From NCBI GenBank assembly GCA_035294465.1, contig DATGKW010000119.1, positions 1 through 15,441 of the forward strand: a stretch of 15,441 nucleotides of DNA, written 5' to 3'. The position numbers were made by a program, and so were the translations under genes. Numbering within the stretch: the first letter of the stretch is position 1; the number at the start of each line of letters is the position of its first letter. A model generated the notes under the pieces. That model searched no databases and had not been told where the DNA came from. It saw only the letters and a list, made by a program, of their open reading frames with translations. Below, piece after piece: positions 5,873 through 13,559 of the stretch. This stretch comes from Paraktedonobacter sp035294465 (lineage in GTDB: Bacteria; Chloroflexota; Ktedonobacteria; Ktedonobacterales; Ktedonobacteraceae).

Positions 5873-8827
5873 TCAGGCGGGGGCCTTATTTCCATGCAAG
5901 GCCATCTGAAGGACCTGGGCAAGATGCAGCGCCTGACGCCCGGTCGTTTGCGCGATCTGCTCCCGGCAACTGAAGCCGTTGGCGATGATCAGGGTATCGT
6001 CGGAGGCATCGCGTACTGCGGGTAGCAAGACTCGTTCGCCACATTGGATCGATATCTCGTAGTGCTCCTTCTCAAAGCCAAAAGAGCCGGCCATCCCGCA
6101 GCAGCCGCTGTCAAGGATCGTCACATCCAGGCCTAGCTTGCGTAGAATCTCCTCCTCGGCCTTCATATCCAGGACGGCTTTGTGGTGGCAGTGACCCTGC
6201 ACCAGCGCCTTACGCTGGAGCTGGGGAGGCTGGTAGTCCGGGACCTGCTTCGCAAGAAATTCGCTCAGCAGGAAGGTTTGCTTGCTGAGGCGCCTGGCGT
6301 TCTCGTCGTGGGGAAAAAGATTGAGCAATTCATCGCGAAAGACTGCGACACAACTGGGCTCTAACCCCACGAGCGGCACGCCCGCGCTAATCTGTGGCTC
6401 CAGATCCCTCAAAATGTGCTTGAGTAACTGCCTGGCCGTCGTGAGCATCCCGTAGTCGTAGAGCGGGCGCCCACAGCACAGTGATTGTTCAGGAATACGT
6501 ACCTGGTATCCTACCGCTTCCAGCACTTCTACGGTAGCCTGCGCTATCTCAGGATGAAAATAGTTGTTGAAGGTGTCGGGCCATAAGAGTACCTGGGGAT
6601 GGTCGGCATTCTGCGAACCGCGCTGGCGAAACCAGTGCGTAAAGCTCTCAGAAGCAAACTCCGGCATCTGTCGCTGTGGAGCAATGCCCGCCGCCCACCT
6701 GGTGAGTGGTGTGTGCGTCAGAAGGTTGGCCAGCTTCGGCAAGTGGGAGGCCAGGCGGGCCCAGTAGTGAATCAGCCCCATCACGTAGGCGCTGCGCGGG
6801 CGCAGGCGACCTTGATAGTAATGGGAAAGAAACTCTGCTTTGTAGGTCGCAACATCCACGTTCACCGGACACTCTCCCTTGCATCCCTTGCATGCCAGGC
6901 AGAGATCCAGCGCGGCCTTCACGTCCTGATCGTGCCAGCCATCCCGCAGCACGTCTCCTTGCAGCATTTCAAAAAGCAGATGCGCGCGCCCGCGTGTGCT
7001 GTGGGCCTCTTCACGTGTGACCATATAACTGGGGCACATCGTCCCGCTGCCACTTCTGCGGCATGCGCCAACTCCGACGCAGCGCAGGGTCGCGTTCGCG
7101 AAATTGCCCTGATCTTCGGGGAACTGGAAGTGCGTCTTGAGTCTGGGTGGATTGTATGTAGCGCCCAAGCGCAAATTCTCGTCCATACGATAGGGGTCGA
7201 CCACCTTGCCTGGATTCATCAGACCATCGGGGTCCCAGATCCTCTTGAATTCGCGGAAAGCCTGAACCAGCTCCTCGCCGTACATCTTTGGCAGCAACTC
7301 GCCGCGCGATTGGCCGTCGCCGTGCTCGCCGGAGAGTGAGCCGCCATAGCTCACGACGAGATCGGCGGCCTCGTGCATAAACGAGCGAAAGTGCCGGATG
7401 CCCTCGCGGCTGGTCAGATCAAAGTTGATGCGCGTGTGTACGCAGCCCTGGCCAAAATGCCCGTAGAAAGCCGTTGTGTAATCATAGCGGTCTAGCAAAT
7501 TCCGAAAGGCGCGCAGGTAGCTGCCCAGCTTTTCCGGTGGAACGGCCGCGTCTTCCCAGCCTTCCCACCCGTGCGGCTCGCCTGGCACGAAGACTGTTGC
7601 TCCCAGCGCAGCCTCCCGCACTGCCCAGATACGACCGGCCTCCTCTTTCGTAGTCAAGAGCTTCATGCTCGGCGGATTGCTCTGACGCTGTAGCACTTCC
7701 ATCAGGGCGCGCGCCCGATCCTCGGCCTCTTGCTGGATTTCGCCTCCAAACTCGGCCAGGAGCCAGCCGCCTCCTTCGGGAAGGAGTCTGGTGTTTTGGA
7801 CTTGCAGGCGTTTCTTGCGCATATTCTCTACCAGGCGCGCATCAAAGCCTTCCAGGCCGATCGGCCCGTAGGCCAGAACATCCATGACGTGATCTGCCGC
7901 GTGAAAAGTATCTGCATAGCCAAGTGCGAGCAGTACACGCACCGGTGGGCTGGAAACCAGGCGCACGGTCGCCTCCAGCACGGTGACGCAGGTCCCCTCT
8001 GTGCCGACCAGTGCGCGCGCCACGTTGAAGCCGTTCTCCGGCAACAGCTGGTCCAGGGCGTAGCCTGAGACACGCCGGGGAAGCTGCGGAAAACGCTGAC
8101 GGATCAGGCTCGCGTAGGTATCGCGCAAGGTTCGGAGGCTGGCATAGATCTCGCCCCGGCGTCCGCCCTCATTGATAATCTGTGCAAGCTGCTCCTCGCT
8201 GGTTTCGCCCACATGCAGACGCAGGCCATCATACGTGAGAATTTCCAGCGTCTCGATATTCTCGCTGGTCATACCCGCCATAACCGAATGTACGCCGCAG
8301 GAGTTATTGCCGATCATTCCGCCCAGGGTGCAGCGGCTGTGGGTCGAAGGGTCCGGGCCGAAGGTGAGATGGTAGTGCTCGGCCGCGTTGCGCAGATGAT
8401 CGAGAACGACGCCCGGTTGAACACGCGCCAGTCTTTTCTGCGGATCAATAGAGAGAATAGTATTCATATACTTCGAGAAGTCCAGCACGACCGCGACATT
8501 GCAGCATTGCCCCGCGAGGCTCGTGCCGCCGCCTCGCGGGAGCAGCGGGATTCTACGAAGCCGGCAAGCTGCCACCGTTGCGACTACGTCGGCTTCATCC
8601 TTTGGCAGCACCACGCCGATAGGAATCTGCCGGTAGCTGGAGGCATCAGTCGCGTAGAGGGCCCGGCTTCCTTTCTCAAAGCGTACCTCGCCATGAACAG
8701 TTTCGCGTAGCTCGTCCGCCAGGGCAGACGCTTCGGCAAAGCCTATCGTCCGTGGGCGCGCTCGCTTCTGGGTTGTTTGTTCTTGCTGCATACTATTTCT
8801 TTCTATCAAATATTGTCTGCTTTCCAT
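5873..8827 (-). CDS. Fused FAD-linked oxidase / Fe-S oxidoreductase (YdiJ/GlcD-GlpC type)
   Basis: 984 aa from ATG 8827, chosen because AGGGG lies about 7 nt upstream; ATG 8791 (972 aa) also keeps every conserved domain but has only a weak ribosome site. Domains in order: FAD-binding PCMH fold (about 70-210, with PRGGGTSLAGQ at 97-107 and a Gly-rich NNSCG region); FAD-oxidase C-terminal domain (about 225-545, with GHFGQGCVH and SGEHGDGQSRG at 499-509); a two-cluster ferredoxin-like region (CVGVGAC.., Cys583 onward, then CLACKGCKGECP, Cys643/646/649/653); and two CCG cysteine-rich domains (CCG at 784-786 and 909-911). This is the layout of E. coli YdiJ and of fused GlcD-GlpC proteins, which oxidise a D-2-hydroxyacid (D-lactate, glycolate or D-2-hydroxyglutarate) and pass electrons via Fe-S clusters to the membrane quinone pool. 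The substrate cannot be assigned. The length matches YdiJ (about 1018 aa). Confidence 0.92.
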   Translation of the reverse strand: MESRQYLIERNSMQQEQTTQKRARPRTIGFAEASALADELRETVHGEVRFEKGSRALYATDASSYRQIPIGVVLPKDEADVVATVAACRLRRIPLLPRGGGTSLAGQCCNVAVVLDFSKYMNTILSIDPQKRLARVQPGVVLDHLRNAAEHYHLTFGPDPSTHSRCTLGGMIGNNSCGVHSVMAGMTSENIETLEILTYDGLRLHVGETSEEQLAQIINEGGRRGEIYASLRTLRDTYASLIRQRFPQLPRRVSGYALDQLLPENGFNVARALVGTEGTCVTVLEATVRLVSSPPVRVLLALGYADTFHAADHVMDVLAYGPIGLEGFDARLVENMRKKRLQVQNTRLLPEGGGWLLAEFGGEIQQEAEDRARALMEVLQRQSNPPSMKLLTTKEEAGRIWAVREAALGATVFVPGEPHGWEGWEDAAVPPEKLGSYLRAFRNLLDRYDYTTAFYGHFGQGCVHTRINFDLTSREGIRHFRSFMHEAADLVVSYGGSLSGEHGDGQSRGELLPKMYGEELVQAFREFKRIWDPDGLMNPGKVVDPYRMDENLRLGATYNPPRLKTHFQFPEDQGNFANATLRCVGVGACRRSGSGTMCPSYMVTREEAHSTRGRAHLLFEMLQGDVLRDGWHDQDVKAALDLCLACKGCKGECPVNVDVATYKAEFLSHYYQGRLRPRSAYVMGLIHYWARLASHLPKLANLLTHTPLTRWAAGIAPQRQMPEFASESFTHWFRQRGSQNADHPQVLLWPDTFNNYFHPEIAQATVEVLEAVGYQVRIPEQSLCCGRPLYDYGMLTTARQLLKHILRDLEPQISAGVPLVGLEPSCVAVFRDELLNLFPHDENARRLSKQTFLLSEFLAKQVPDYQPPQLQRKALVQGHCHHKAVLDMKAEEEILRKLGLDVTILDSGCCGMAGSFGFEKEHYEISIQCGERVLLPAVRDASDDTLIIANGFSCREQIAQTTGRQALHLAQVLQMALHGNKAPA

Positions 8828-9038
8828 CATACATCCCCTGCGCAAGAGTTTTGGGAACTGGCACCCTGAGATATTTTGCAATGATGTCTTTCGGGGCTTT
8901 TTGATTCTGGAAGAGATCCAGGCCACGATTAGCCCATCTGTTGTTGTAATTCGTGGGCGGTTTCAACGTGTATACAAAGAAAAGGCAGTCTTTTAGCTGG
9001 AGGAAGTTGCCTATAGCCAGTTTCGCCCAATAGTGTGA

Positions 9039-9067
9039 ATTATAACCGCATACTATAGTATAGTCGC
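9039..9067 (-). promoter_or_regulatory. Candidate promoter for the FAD/Fe-S dehydrogenase
   Basis: On the minus strand a perfect TATAAT (9044-9039) has a weak -35, GCGACT (9067-9062), 17 bp upstream. The leader would be about 200 nt. The 12-bp palindrome ATACTATAGTAT (9050-9061) lies in the spacer and may be a regulator site shared with the divergent WD40 gene. Confidence 0.4.
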
Positions 9068-9123
9068 TAGTGAAAGAACATTGCGATGGAGACGGGCAGA
9101 AAAGAGATAAAGGGCCAACAACC

Positions 9124-10695
9124 ATGCTTAAAGTGTATATAGAAGGAAGTGCTTTCAGTACGCCGCAGCCTGTGGAGGTTTCGTCAGAGGCTCCTATCGC
9201 TCAGGTGCTTCCAGCTCTGGTAAAGGAGCTACACCTGCCTACGACCGATGCCTCAGGAAACCACCTGGTCTATTTCTTGCGTCATGCGGCTGATGGCCGT
9301 GTGCTGCCCGGCAACTTTACCTTGCTTTCCGCTGGTATCTATGCAGAGGATCTCCTGTCGCTAGAATCTTGCATTCATGATCCCGCTCCCGTGCCATCTG
9401 TGTTTGCCTCGCAACATACCAATCAGCCAGCGTCTTTCTACAGCGATCGCACCATTGCCGACTCCAGCGCTTTTGTGGAGGTGAGTAATTCTGCTCCCCT
9501 CGTATTGGCCGCGCCTCCTGTTCAGCAGGCTTTTGTACCAGATGCGCAGCCGGTCGTGGCCCCACCGGCGCGCGCGAGGCGCTGGCCACGCCGACTGTTC
9601 CTGCTGGCTGGTGGCGCTATCCTGGCTACGGTTGGTGCCGGCGTGGCCTACGCGGCTTACCAGACCTTCTCCAGTACCTCAACCTATTTCGCTTCTTCGC
9701 CTGTAAAGCCTTCAACACCGGCGGCAAAGACAACTAACATTGCTACACCCACGCAGGTCTCTTTGCCCACGCATGCTAGTTCGCTGTTCGTTTTTACGGG
9801 GCACCAGCAAGCGGTGCGTGCGGTCTCCTGGGCGCCCAACGGGACGCAACTGGCTAGTGGAGCAAATGACAGGCAGGTGCTTGTCTGGAATCTCAACGGG
9901 CAGATCTTGCTGCGCAAGAAGCAGAACTCGTCTGTGCGTGCCGTGGTCTGGTCGCCTGATAGCGCCCGGCTTGCTCTGGCCGCGAACAACCAGGTGATTT
10001 TTCTCAATGCTCAGAGTGGAGCGACTGAGGCGCGTCAAACCCATACGCATCGCGCAGCCGTTACCACGCTGGCCTGGTCGCAGCGCCAGCCCCAGTTCCT
10101 GGTTTCTGCCGGCCTGGATGAGCTTGCCGTAGTCTGGAATACCCAGACGTTTCAGCCGCAGACGTTCTTTCGCCAGCACACGGCGGGCATCCTTTCCGCC
10201 AGTTGGGCCTCAGATGGGCAGACGGTTGGCACCAGTTCACTAGGTGGTGTGGTGCGTATCTGGAATGGCCCGGACGGCCAGCAGGTGCATGGTTTCTATC
10301 AGGATGGCGCGGTAGCAATGAACGCTCTGGCCTTTGCTCCCAATGATTCGCGGCTGGCCGTCGGCGGCGCAGATAGCGTGCTGCGCCTCTGGCAGAGCGG
10401 TCTGGCCTGCCAGATGGAGGGAAACGGAGATGCCGCAGGTCAATGCCTGGATGCTCCTCAGCATCTCGCGGGGCATACACAGGCCATTCGCGCTCTGGCC
10501 TGGTCGCCCGATGGCCGCCTGCTGGCCAGCGCTGGCGACGACGGACTACTGCTCATCTGGTATCCTGCACAAAGCTCGGTTCCTCTGCTGAAAGTTCCAC
10601 ACAACGCGCCTGTGCTGGCGGTGAGCTGGTCGCCCGATGGCGAAAAGATCGCCACAGCTGCGGGAAATACTGTAACACTATGGATGCTGAGCTGA
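9124..10695 (+). CDS. Membrane protein: ubiquitin-like (YukD/EsaB-like) domain, TM helix, seven-bladed WD40 propeller
   Basis: 523 aa from ATG 9124; an in-frame GTG at 9070 would add 18 polar residues with no conserved look. Residues 1-83 look like a small beta-grasp domain of the YukD/EsaB type (LKVYIEG start, YFLRHAADGRVLP, LLSAGIYAEDLLSL end). A Pro/Ala/Ser-rich stretch follows, then the basic patch RARRWPRR (150-157) and one transmembrane helix (about 158-180), predicting a cytoplasmic N-terminus. A Ser/Thr/Pro linker leads to seven WD40-type repeats (about 222-523) with recurring GH...V.A.SW.P.G..LAS and VWN/IWY/LWM ends, enough for a full propeller outside the membrane. The partner is unknown. 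EsaB/YukD domains occur in type VII secretion and WD40 propellers are protein-interaction platforms. No secretion genes are adjacent. Confidence 0.85.
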   Translation: MLKVYIEGSAFSTPQPVEVSSEAPIAQVLPALVKELHLPTTDASGNHLVYFLRHAADGRVLPGNFTLLSAGIYAEDLLSLESCIHDPAPVPSVFASQHTNQPASFYSDRTIADSSAFVEVSNSAPLVLAAPPVQQAFVPDAQPVVAPPARARRWPRRLFLLAGGAILATVGAGVAYAAYQTFSSTSTYFASSPVKPSTPAAKTTNIATPTQVSLPTHASSLFVFTGHQQAVRAVSWAPNGTQLASGANDRQVLVWNLNGQILLRKKQNSSVRAVVWSPDSARLALAANNQVIFLNAQSGATEARQTHTHRAAVTTLAWSQRQPQFLVSAGLDELAVVWNTQTFQPQTFFRQHTAGILSASWASDGQTVGTSSLGGVVRIWNGPDGQQVHGFYQDGAVAMNALAFAPNDSRLAVGGADSVLRLWQSGLACQMEGNGDAAGQCLDAPQHLAGHTQAIRALAWSPDGRLLASAGDDGLLLIWYPAQSSVPLLKVPHNAPVLAVSWSPDGEKIATAAGNTVTLWMLS

Positions 10696-10713
10696 GAAGT
10701 CCTCTCTTCTCAG
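10692..10713. terminator. Stem-loop spanning both stop codons of convergent genes
   Basis: CTGAGAAG (10692-10699) and CTTCTCAG (10706-10713) form a perfect 8-bp stem with a 6-nt loop. The TGA of the WD40 gene (10693-10695) is in one arm and the TGA of the prenyl synthase (10712-10710, minus) is in the other. It is symmetric, so it would form in both transcripts. No T-runs. Confidence 0.55.
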
Positions 10714-11837
10714 GCTTGCACCGTTGCCTCGACGAAATGGATCAGCGTTTCTATGTCCTCCAGTGCTCGGTTTGCCGTCGCATTATTGAGGCGTGGCACC
10801 TTGTCAAGAGCATGGCGGGCGCGCATGCACTGCTGGCTGAGGAAGGACGTACAGTATTCGCGTGTATTGACGCTGGTAAATATTGCCAGGACAGTTGCGA
10901 CCTCTTTTTCGGTGATTGGCGTGACCTGCTGATAAATCTGCTGCAGCGTTTGCCGATCTTGCTCATCAGCGTGTTCCATAGCGTGCAGGATGGGCAGGCT
11001 TTTTTTGCGGCGGTAGATGTCGCCCGCCGAGGTTTTGCCAAGTTCCGCCATGCTGGCCCAGATGCCCAGCACATCGTCGCGTACCTGGAAGGCAAGGCCA
11101 ATCTCGAAGCCGAAGTCGCGCAGGCTCTCGATGGTCGCAGAATCGCGGGTACCCAGCAGGCCACCCATCTCGGTAGCGCAACTCATCAGAGCGGCGGTCT
11201 TGCGACTGATCATGTCCAGGTACATAGCTACGGAAATATCCTGACGCTGCTCAAAGTTAAGGTCGAGGAATTGTCCCTCGGAGATGACCAGGCAGGCGCG
11301 GTCCAGCGCGGCTGCGAGGCGAACCGCGATATCGGCCTCGACCCCTTCTTGCAGCACGTTCCACAGAGATAGGCGGCCCAGGGCGAACATACCATCGCCT
11401 GCGTTAATGCCCTGCGAGCTGTCCCAGACGCGCCAGAGCGTGGGGCGGTGACGCCGCTCGGTATCGCCATCTACGATATCATCGTGGATCAGGGTAAAAT
11501 TATGAGTGATTTCGAGCGCGGCAGCGGCCGGCAGGGCGCGGCGCAGATAGTCGGTCGATACCTTATCGCCTTCGGCCAGGCCCCAGGAGCCGGCGGCCTC
11601 GTAGGAGAGCAGAAGAAGCGTTGGTCGCAGCAATTTGCCTGGGTTACCGTTGATGGGGGAGAAATTCCTATCTACCCAGCCCAGGTGATATTGCATTTGC
11701 CCATAGAAGGTGGTCAGATCGGCGGCCTGAGTGGGCAAAAGGTTGGCGCTGCCCTGTTGCAACGCGTGCCGCATGGCTTCCAGAATGTGGCCCTGGTAGC
11801 GCTGAAGCGTTTCCTGAATACCTGGTGTTAGTGTCAT
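10710..11837 (-). CDS. All-trans polyprenyl diphosphate synthase
   Basis: 375 aa, all-helical isoprenyl synthase family. It condenses isopentenyl diphosphate with an allylic diphosphate to make a longer prenyl chain for quinones, carotenoids or membrane lipids. GKLLRP (67-72) replaces the usual GKRxRP. The first Asp-rich motif DDIVD (119-123) is followed by the substrate-binding Arg pair (128-129, ERRHRPT). GDGMF at 147-151 follows, and the second motif FQVRDDVLG (250-258) keeps the first two Asp but has Gly in place of the last. Chain length is not predictable with confidence; the residues before the first motif (HNFTLIHDD) lack bulky aromatics at the two places nearest the Asp. The upstream region has no recognisable Shine-Dalgarno for ATG 11837, so initiation may be leaderless or coupled to the upstream zinc-finger gene (90-bp gap, same strand). 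Confidence 0.92.
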   Translation of the reverse strand: MTLTPGIQETLQRYQGHILEAMRHALQQGSANLLPTQAADLTTFYGQMQYHLGWVDRNFSPINGNPGKLLRPTLLLLSYEAAGSWGLAEGDKVSTDYLRRALPAAAALEITHNFTLIHDDIVDGDTERRHRPTLWRVWDSSQGINAGDGMFALGRLSLWNVLQEGVEADIAVRLAAALDRACLVISEGQFLDLNFEQRQDISVAMYLDMISRKTAALMSCATEMGGLLGTRDSATIESLRDFGFEIGLAFQVRDDVLGIWASMAELGKTSAGDIYRRKKSLPILHAMEHADEQDRQTLQQIYQQVTPITEKEVATVLAIFTSVNTREYCTSFLSQQCMRARHALDKVPRLNNATANRALEDIETLIHFVEATVQA

Positions 11838-11927
11838 GGCTCAAATGCAGGCGAAGGAAAATCGGCGTTTCCTGCCTCTGCGTATCCTTTCAGCATCATA
11901 TTTGGTCGCGATATTCCGGTGTAGTGA

Positions 11928-12422
11928 TCAGGGATGAAAGTAGTAAAAGACTGTCAGACCTACAGTTCCCAGAGCCACGAGCATACCGACCAGCCCCTTG
12001 ATTCCGCCAATACGATAGAAAGGGGAGCAGGCATCGCAATAGCGAATAATATGCTGGTAGCGATGCCCACGCATGCCATCGCGTACAACCGTGATATGCT
12101 CGCTCTTGCGTTGTGTGTGTTGTTCGTCGCAAATATGGCGCCCGCATCCCTGGCATGTGTAGTTATCAATGTAGTGGGAGGTGCGCGAAAGTGACCACTG
12201 GTCAGGATAGACCTGTGTGCCGCAGACATAGCAAACCTGGGTGAGTGCCAGGTGCATCTGCTTCTCAGCGCAGGGCGAATGCTGCTGCTTGGGAAAGTGA
12301 TCCTGGCAGAAGCCTTTATGGCAATCAGGGCAGCGGCCCAGGGCTTCCTGATCGCACTCATGGCAGCGCCGGGCCGCTTCCATGACCTTGCGATGTATGC
12401 TGATTTTTTCACGTGTATCCAT
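11928..12422 (-). CDS. Zinc-finger (B-box/AN1-like) protein with C-terminal membrane helix
   Basis: 164 aa, not a family I can name. The first half carries Cys20-x2-Cys23-x7-Cys31-x2-Cys34-x4-Cys39-x2-His42-x5-His48-x2-Cys51, eight ligands spaced like AN1 or B-box cross-brace zinc fingers. A second set follows: CYVC (64-67), CQGC (90-93), Cys98, His102 and CDAC (129-132), probably two more zinc sites. A single hydrophobic helix (about 142-161) closes the protein, so it is probably tail-anchored with the zinc domain in the cytoplasm. AGGGG lies about 10 nt before ATG 12422. It lies upstream of the prenyl synthase on the same strand and may be co-transcribed. Function unknown; protein or nucleic-acid binding is inferred only from the fold. 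Confidence 0.75.
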   Translation of the reverse strand: MDTREKISIHRKVMEAARRCHECDQEALGRCPDCHKGFCQDHFPKQQHSPCAEKQMHLALTQVCYVCGTQVYPDQWSLSRTSHYIDNYTCQGCGRHICDEQHTQRKSEHITVVRDGMRGHRYQHIIRYCDACSPFYRIGGIKGLVGMLVALGTVGLTVFYYFHP

Positions 12423-12462
12423 TAGAAAGGACCCCTCTATCTCTTTGGCGCGGTGATTTTAA

Positions 12463-12534
12463 GTATCCTGTCGTTTAGGACGTTGCGAGAATTATCTCTA
12501 GATCATTATAGCAAATAGATCCTATGCAGGATAC
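12463..12534. repeat. Inverted pair GTATCCTG / CAGGATAC in divergent promoter region
   Basis: Perfect 8-bp arms at 12463-12470 and 12527-12534, 56 bp apart, in the 237-bp region between the zinc-finger gene and folP. A local repeat ATCCT-atgc-AGGAT (12519-12532) overlaps the right arm. CAGGATAC recurs at 15367-15374, upstream of the KGG gene. No clear -35/-10 pair was found for folP. Confidence 0.35.
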
Positions 12535-12659
12535 AGTTTCGTCGAGCAGTCAGGGCGTTTTCATTCTCGCCAGAGTTGTCTCATGCAAACCGGCTGTGAA
12601 GAAGATACAATAAGATAAAAACACTGATAATGACAGATCAACAGCGAGGGTAGAGTTTC

Positions 12660-13559
12660 ATGGTGCAAACGTTTCCTCCAACCGCCTGGGGGCGTTGGCG
12701 GCTTGATTGGGGCCAGCGTACCCATGTGATGGGGGTGATAAATGTGACTCCCGATTCGTTTTCGGGCGATGGTGTCTTGCGCGAGTCTTTGGAGCCGGAA
12801 CAGATCCAGGCTCGCGTTCTGGAGCAGGCCCGCGCTTTTGTCGCCGAGGGCGCGTGCTTGATTGATGTCGGCGGTGAATCGACGCGCCCAGGCTTCGCGC
12901 CTTTGCCATTGGAGGAGGAGCTGCGCCGCGTCATTCCTGTTATCAGGCTGTTGGCAGAGCAATTGCCTCCTGAGATCATCATCTCGATTGATACGTATAA
13001 AGCCGAGGTGGCTCGCCAGGCTTTAGAGGCCGGCGCCGGCATGATTAACGATATCTGGGCCTTGCAGAGCGATCCAGCTATGGCCGCGCTGGCTGCAGAA
13101 CGTGGCGTGCCTGTGATCTTGATGGCGAATATGCGCGGGTATGAGAGACGTGAGATCGTCAGCGATGTAACGCGCTTCCTGGCGCGCAGCATAGAGCTGG
13201 CGCTGATGGCAGGCGTGGCCTGGGAGCGGATTATCATTGATCCCGGCATTGGTTTTGGTACGACGCCGGAGGAGAATTTGACGTTATTGCGCCGCCTGGG
13301 TGAATTGCGTGTCCTGGGGCGTCCTATTTTGCTCGGCACCTCGCGTAAATCTACAATTGGCCTGGTGCTGGGTAATCTGCCGCCCGCTGAACGCCTGGAA
13401 GGCACGGCGGCCACTGTGGCTCTGGGCATCGCTCAGGGGGCCGATATCGTGCGCGTCCACGATGTGCGAGAGATGATGCGTGTAGTGAAAATGAGCGATG
13501 CCGTCGTGCGTGGCAATTTTCAGGCTCCTGCGGTGAGCCGGGAGGGTGGTCGATCATGA
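12660..13559 (+). CDS. folP: Dihydropteroate synthase
   Basis: 299 aa TIM-barrel enzyme that joins p-aminobenzoate to 6-hydroxymethyl-dihydropterin diphosphate to give dihydropteroate in folate synthesis; target of sulfonamides. Conserved elements: INVTPDSFS (27-35; Asn28), DVGGESTRPG (69-78; Thr75), Asp111 in SIDTYKAEVA, Asn130-Asp131, DPGIGFG (194-200), TSRKS (227-231; Lys230) and RVH (265-267). These correspond to the pterin- and phosphate-binding residues known in E. coli FolP. The loop usually reading MHN/MHM is MANM here (155-158). The length is slightly above the usual ~280. GAGGG lies about 10 nt before ATG 12660. The gene overlaps folC by four bases (ATGA), so the two are translationally coupled. 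Confidence 0.96.
   Translation: MVQTFPPTAWGRWRLDWGQRTHVMGVINVTPDSFSGDGVLRESLEPEQIQARVLEQARAFVAEGACLIDVGGESTRPGFAPLPLEEELRRVIPVIRLLAEQLPPEIIISIDTYKAEVARQALEAGAGMINDIWALQSDPAMAALAAERGVPVILMANMRGYERREIVSDVTRFLARSIELALMAGVAWERIIIDPGIGFGTTPEENLTLLRRLGELRVLGRPILLGTSRKSTIGLVLGNLPPAERLEGTAATVALGIAQGADIVRVHDVREMMRVVKMSDAVVRGNFQAPAVSREGGRS

Noticed and set aside
6599..7339. Plus-strand open frame of 246 codons inside the FAD/Fe-S gene
   Set aside because: Antisense to conserved Fe-S cysteine motifs; no recognisable domain.
9070..9123. GTG 9070 as start of the beta-grasp/WD40 protein
   Set aside because: It adds 18 polar residues before the MLKVYIEG start typical of a beta-grasp domain, and has no ribosome-binding site.
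10443..11372. Plus-strand open frame of 309 codons across the end of the WD40 gene and the prenyl synthase
   Set aside because: Overlaps WD40 repeats in another frame and is antisense to the Asp-rich motifs of the synthase; no protein features.
12638..13429. Minus-strand open frame of 263 codons opposite folP
   Set aside because: FolP is unambiguous on the other strand; the minus frame is Arg/Ser/Pro-rich without motifs.
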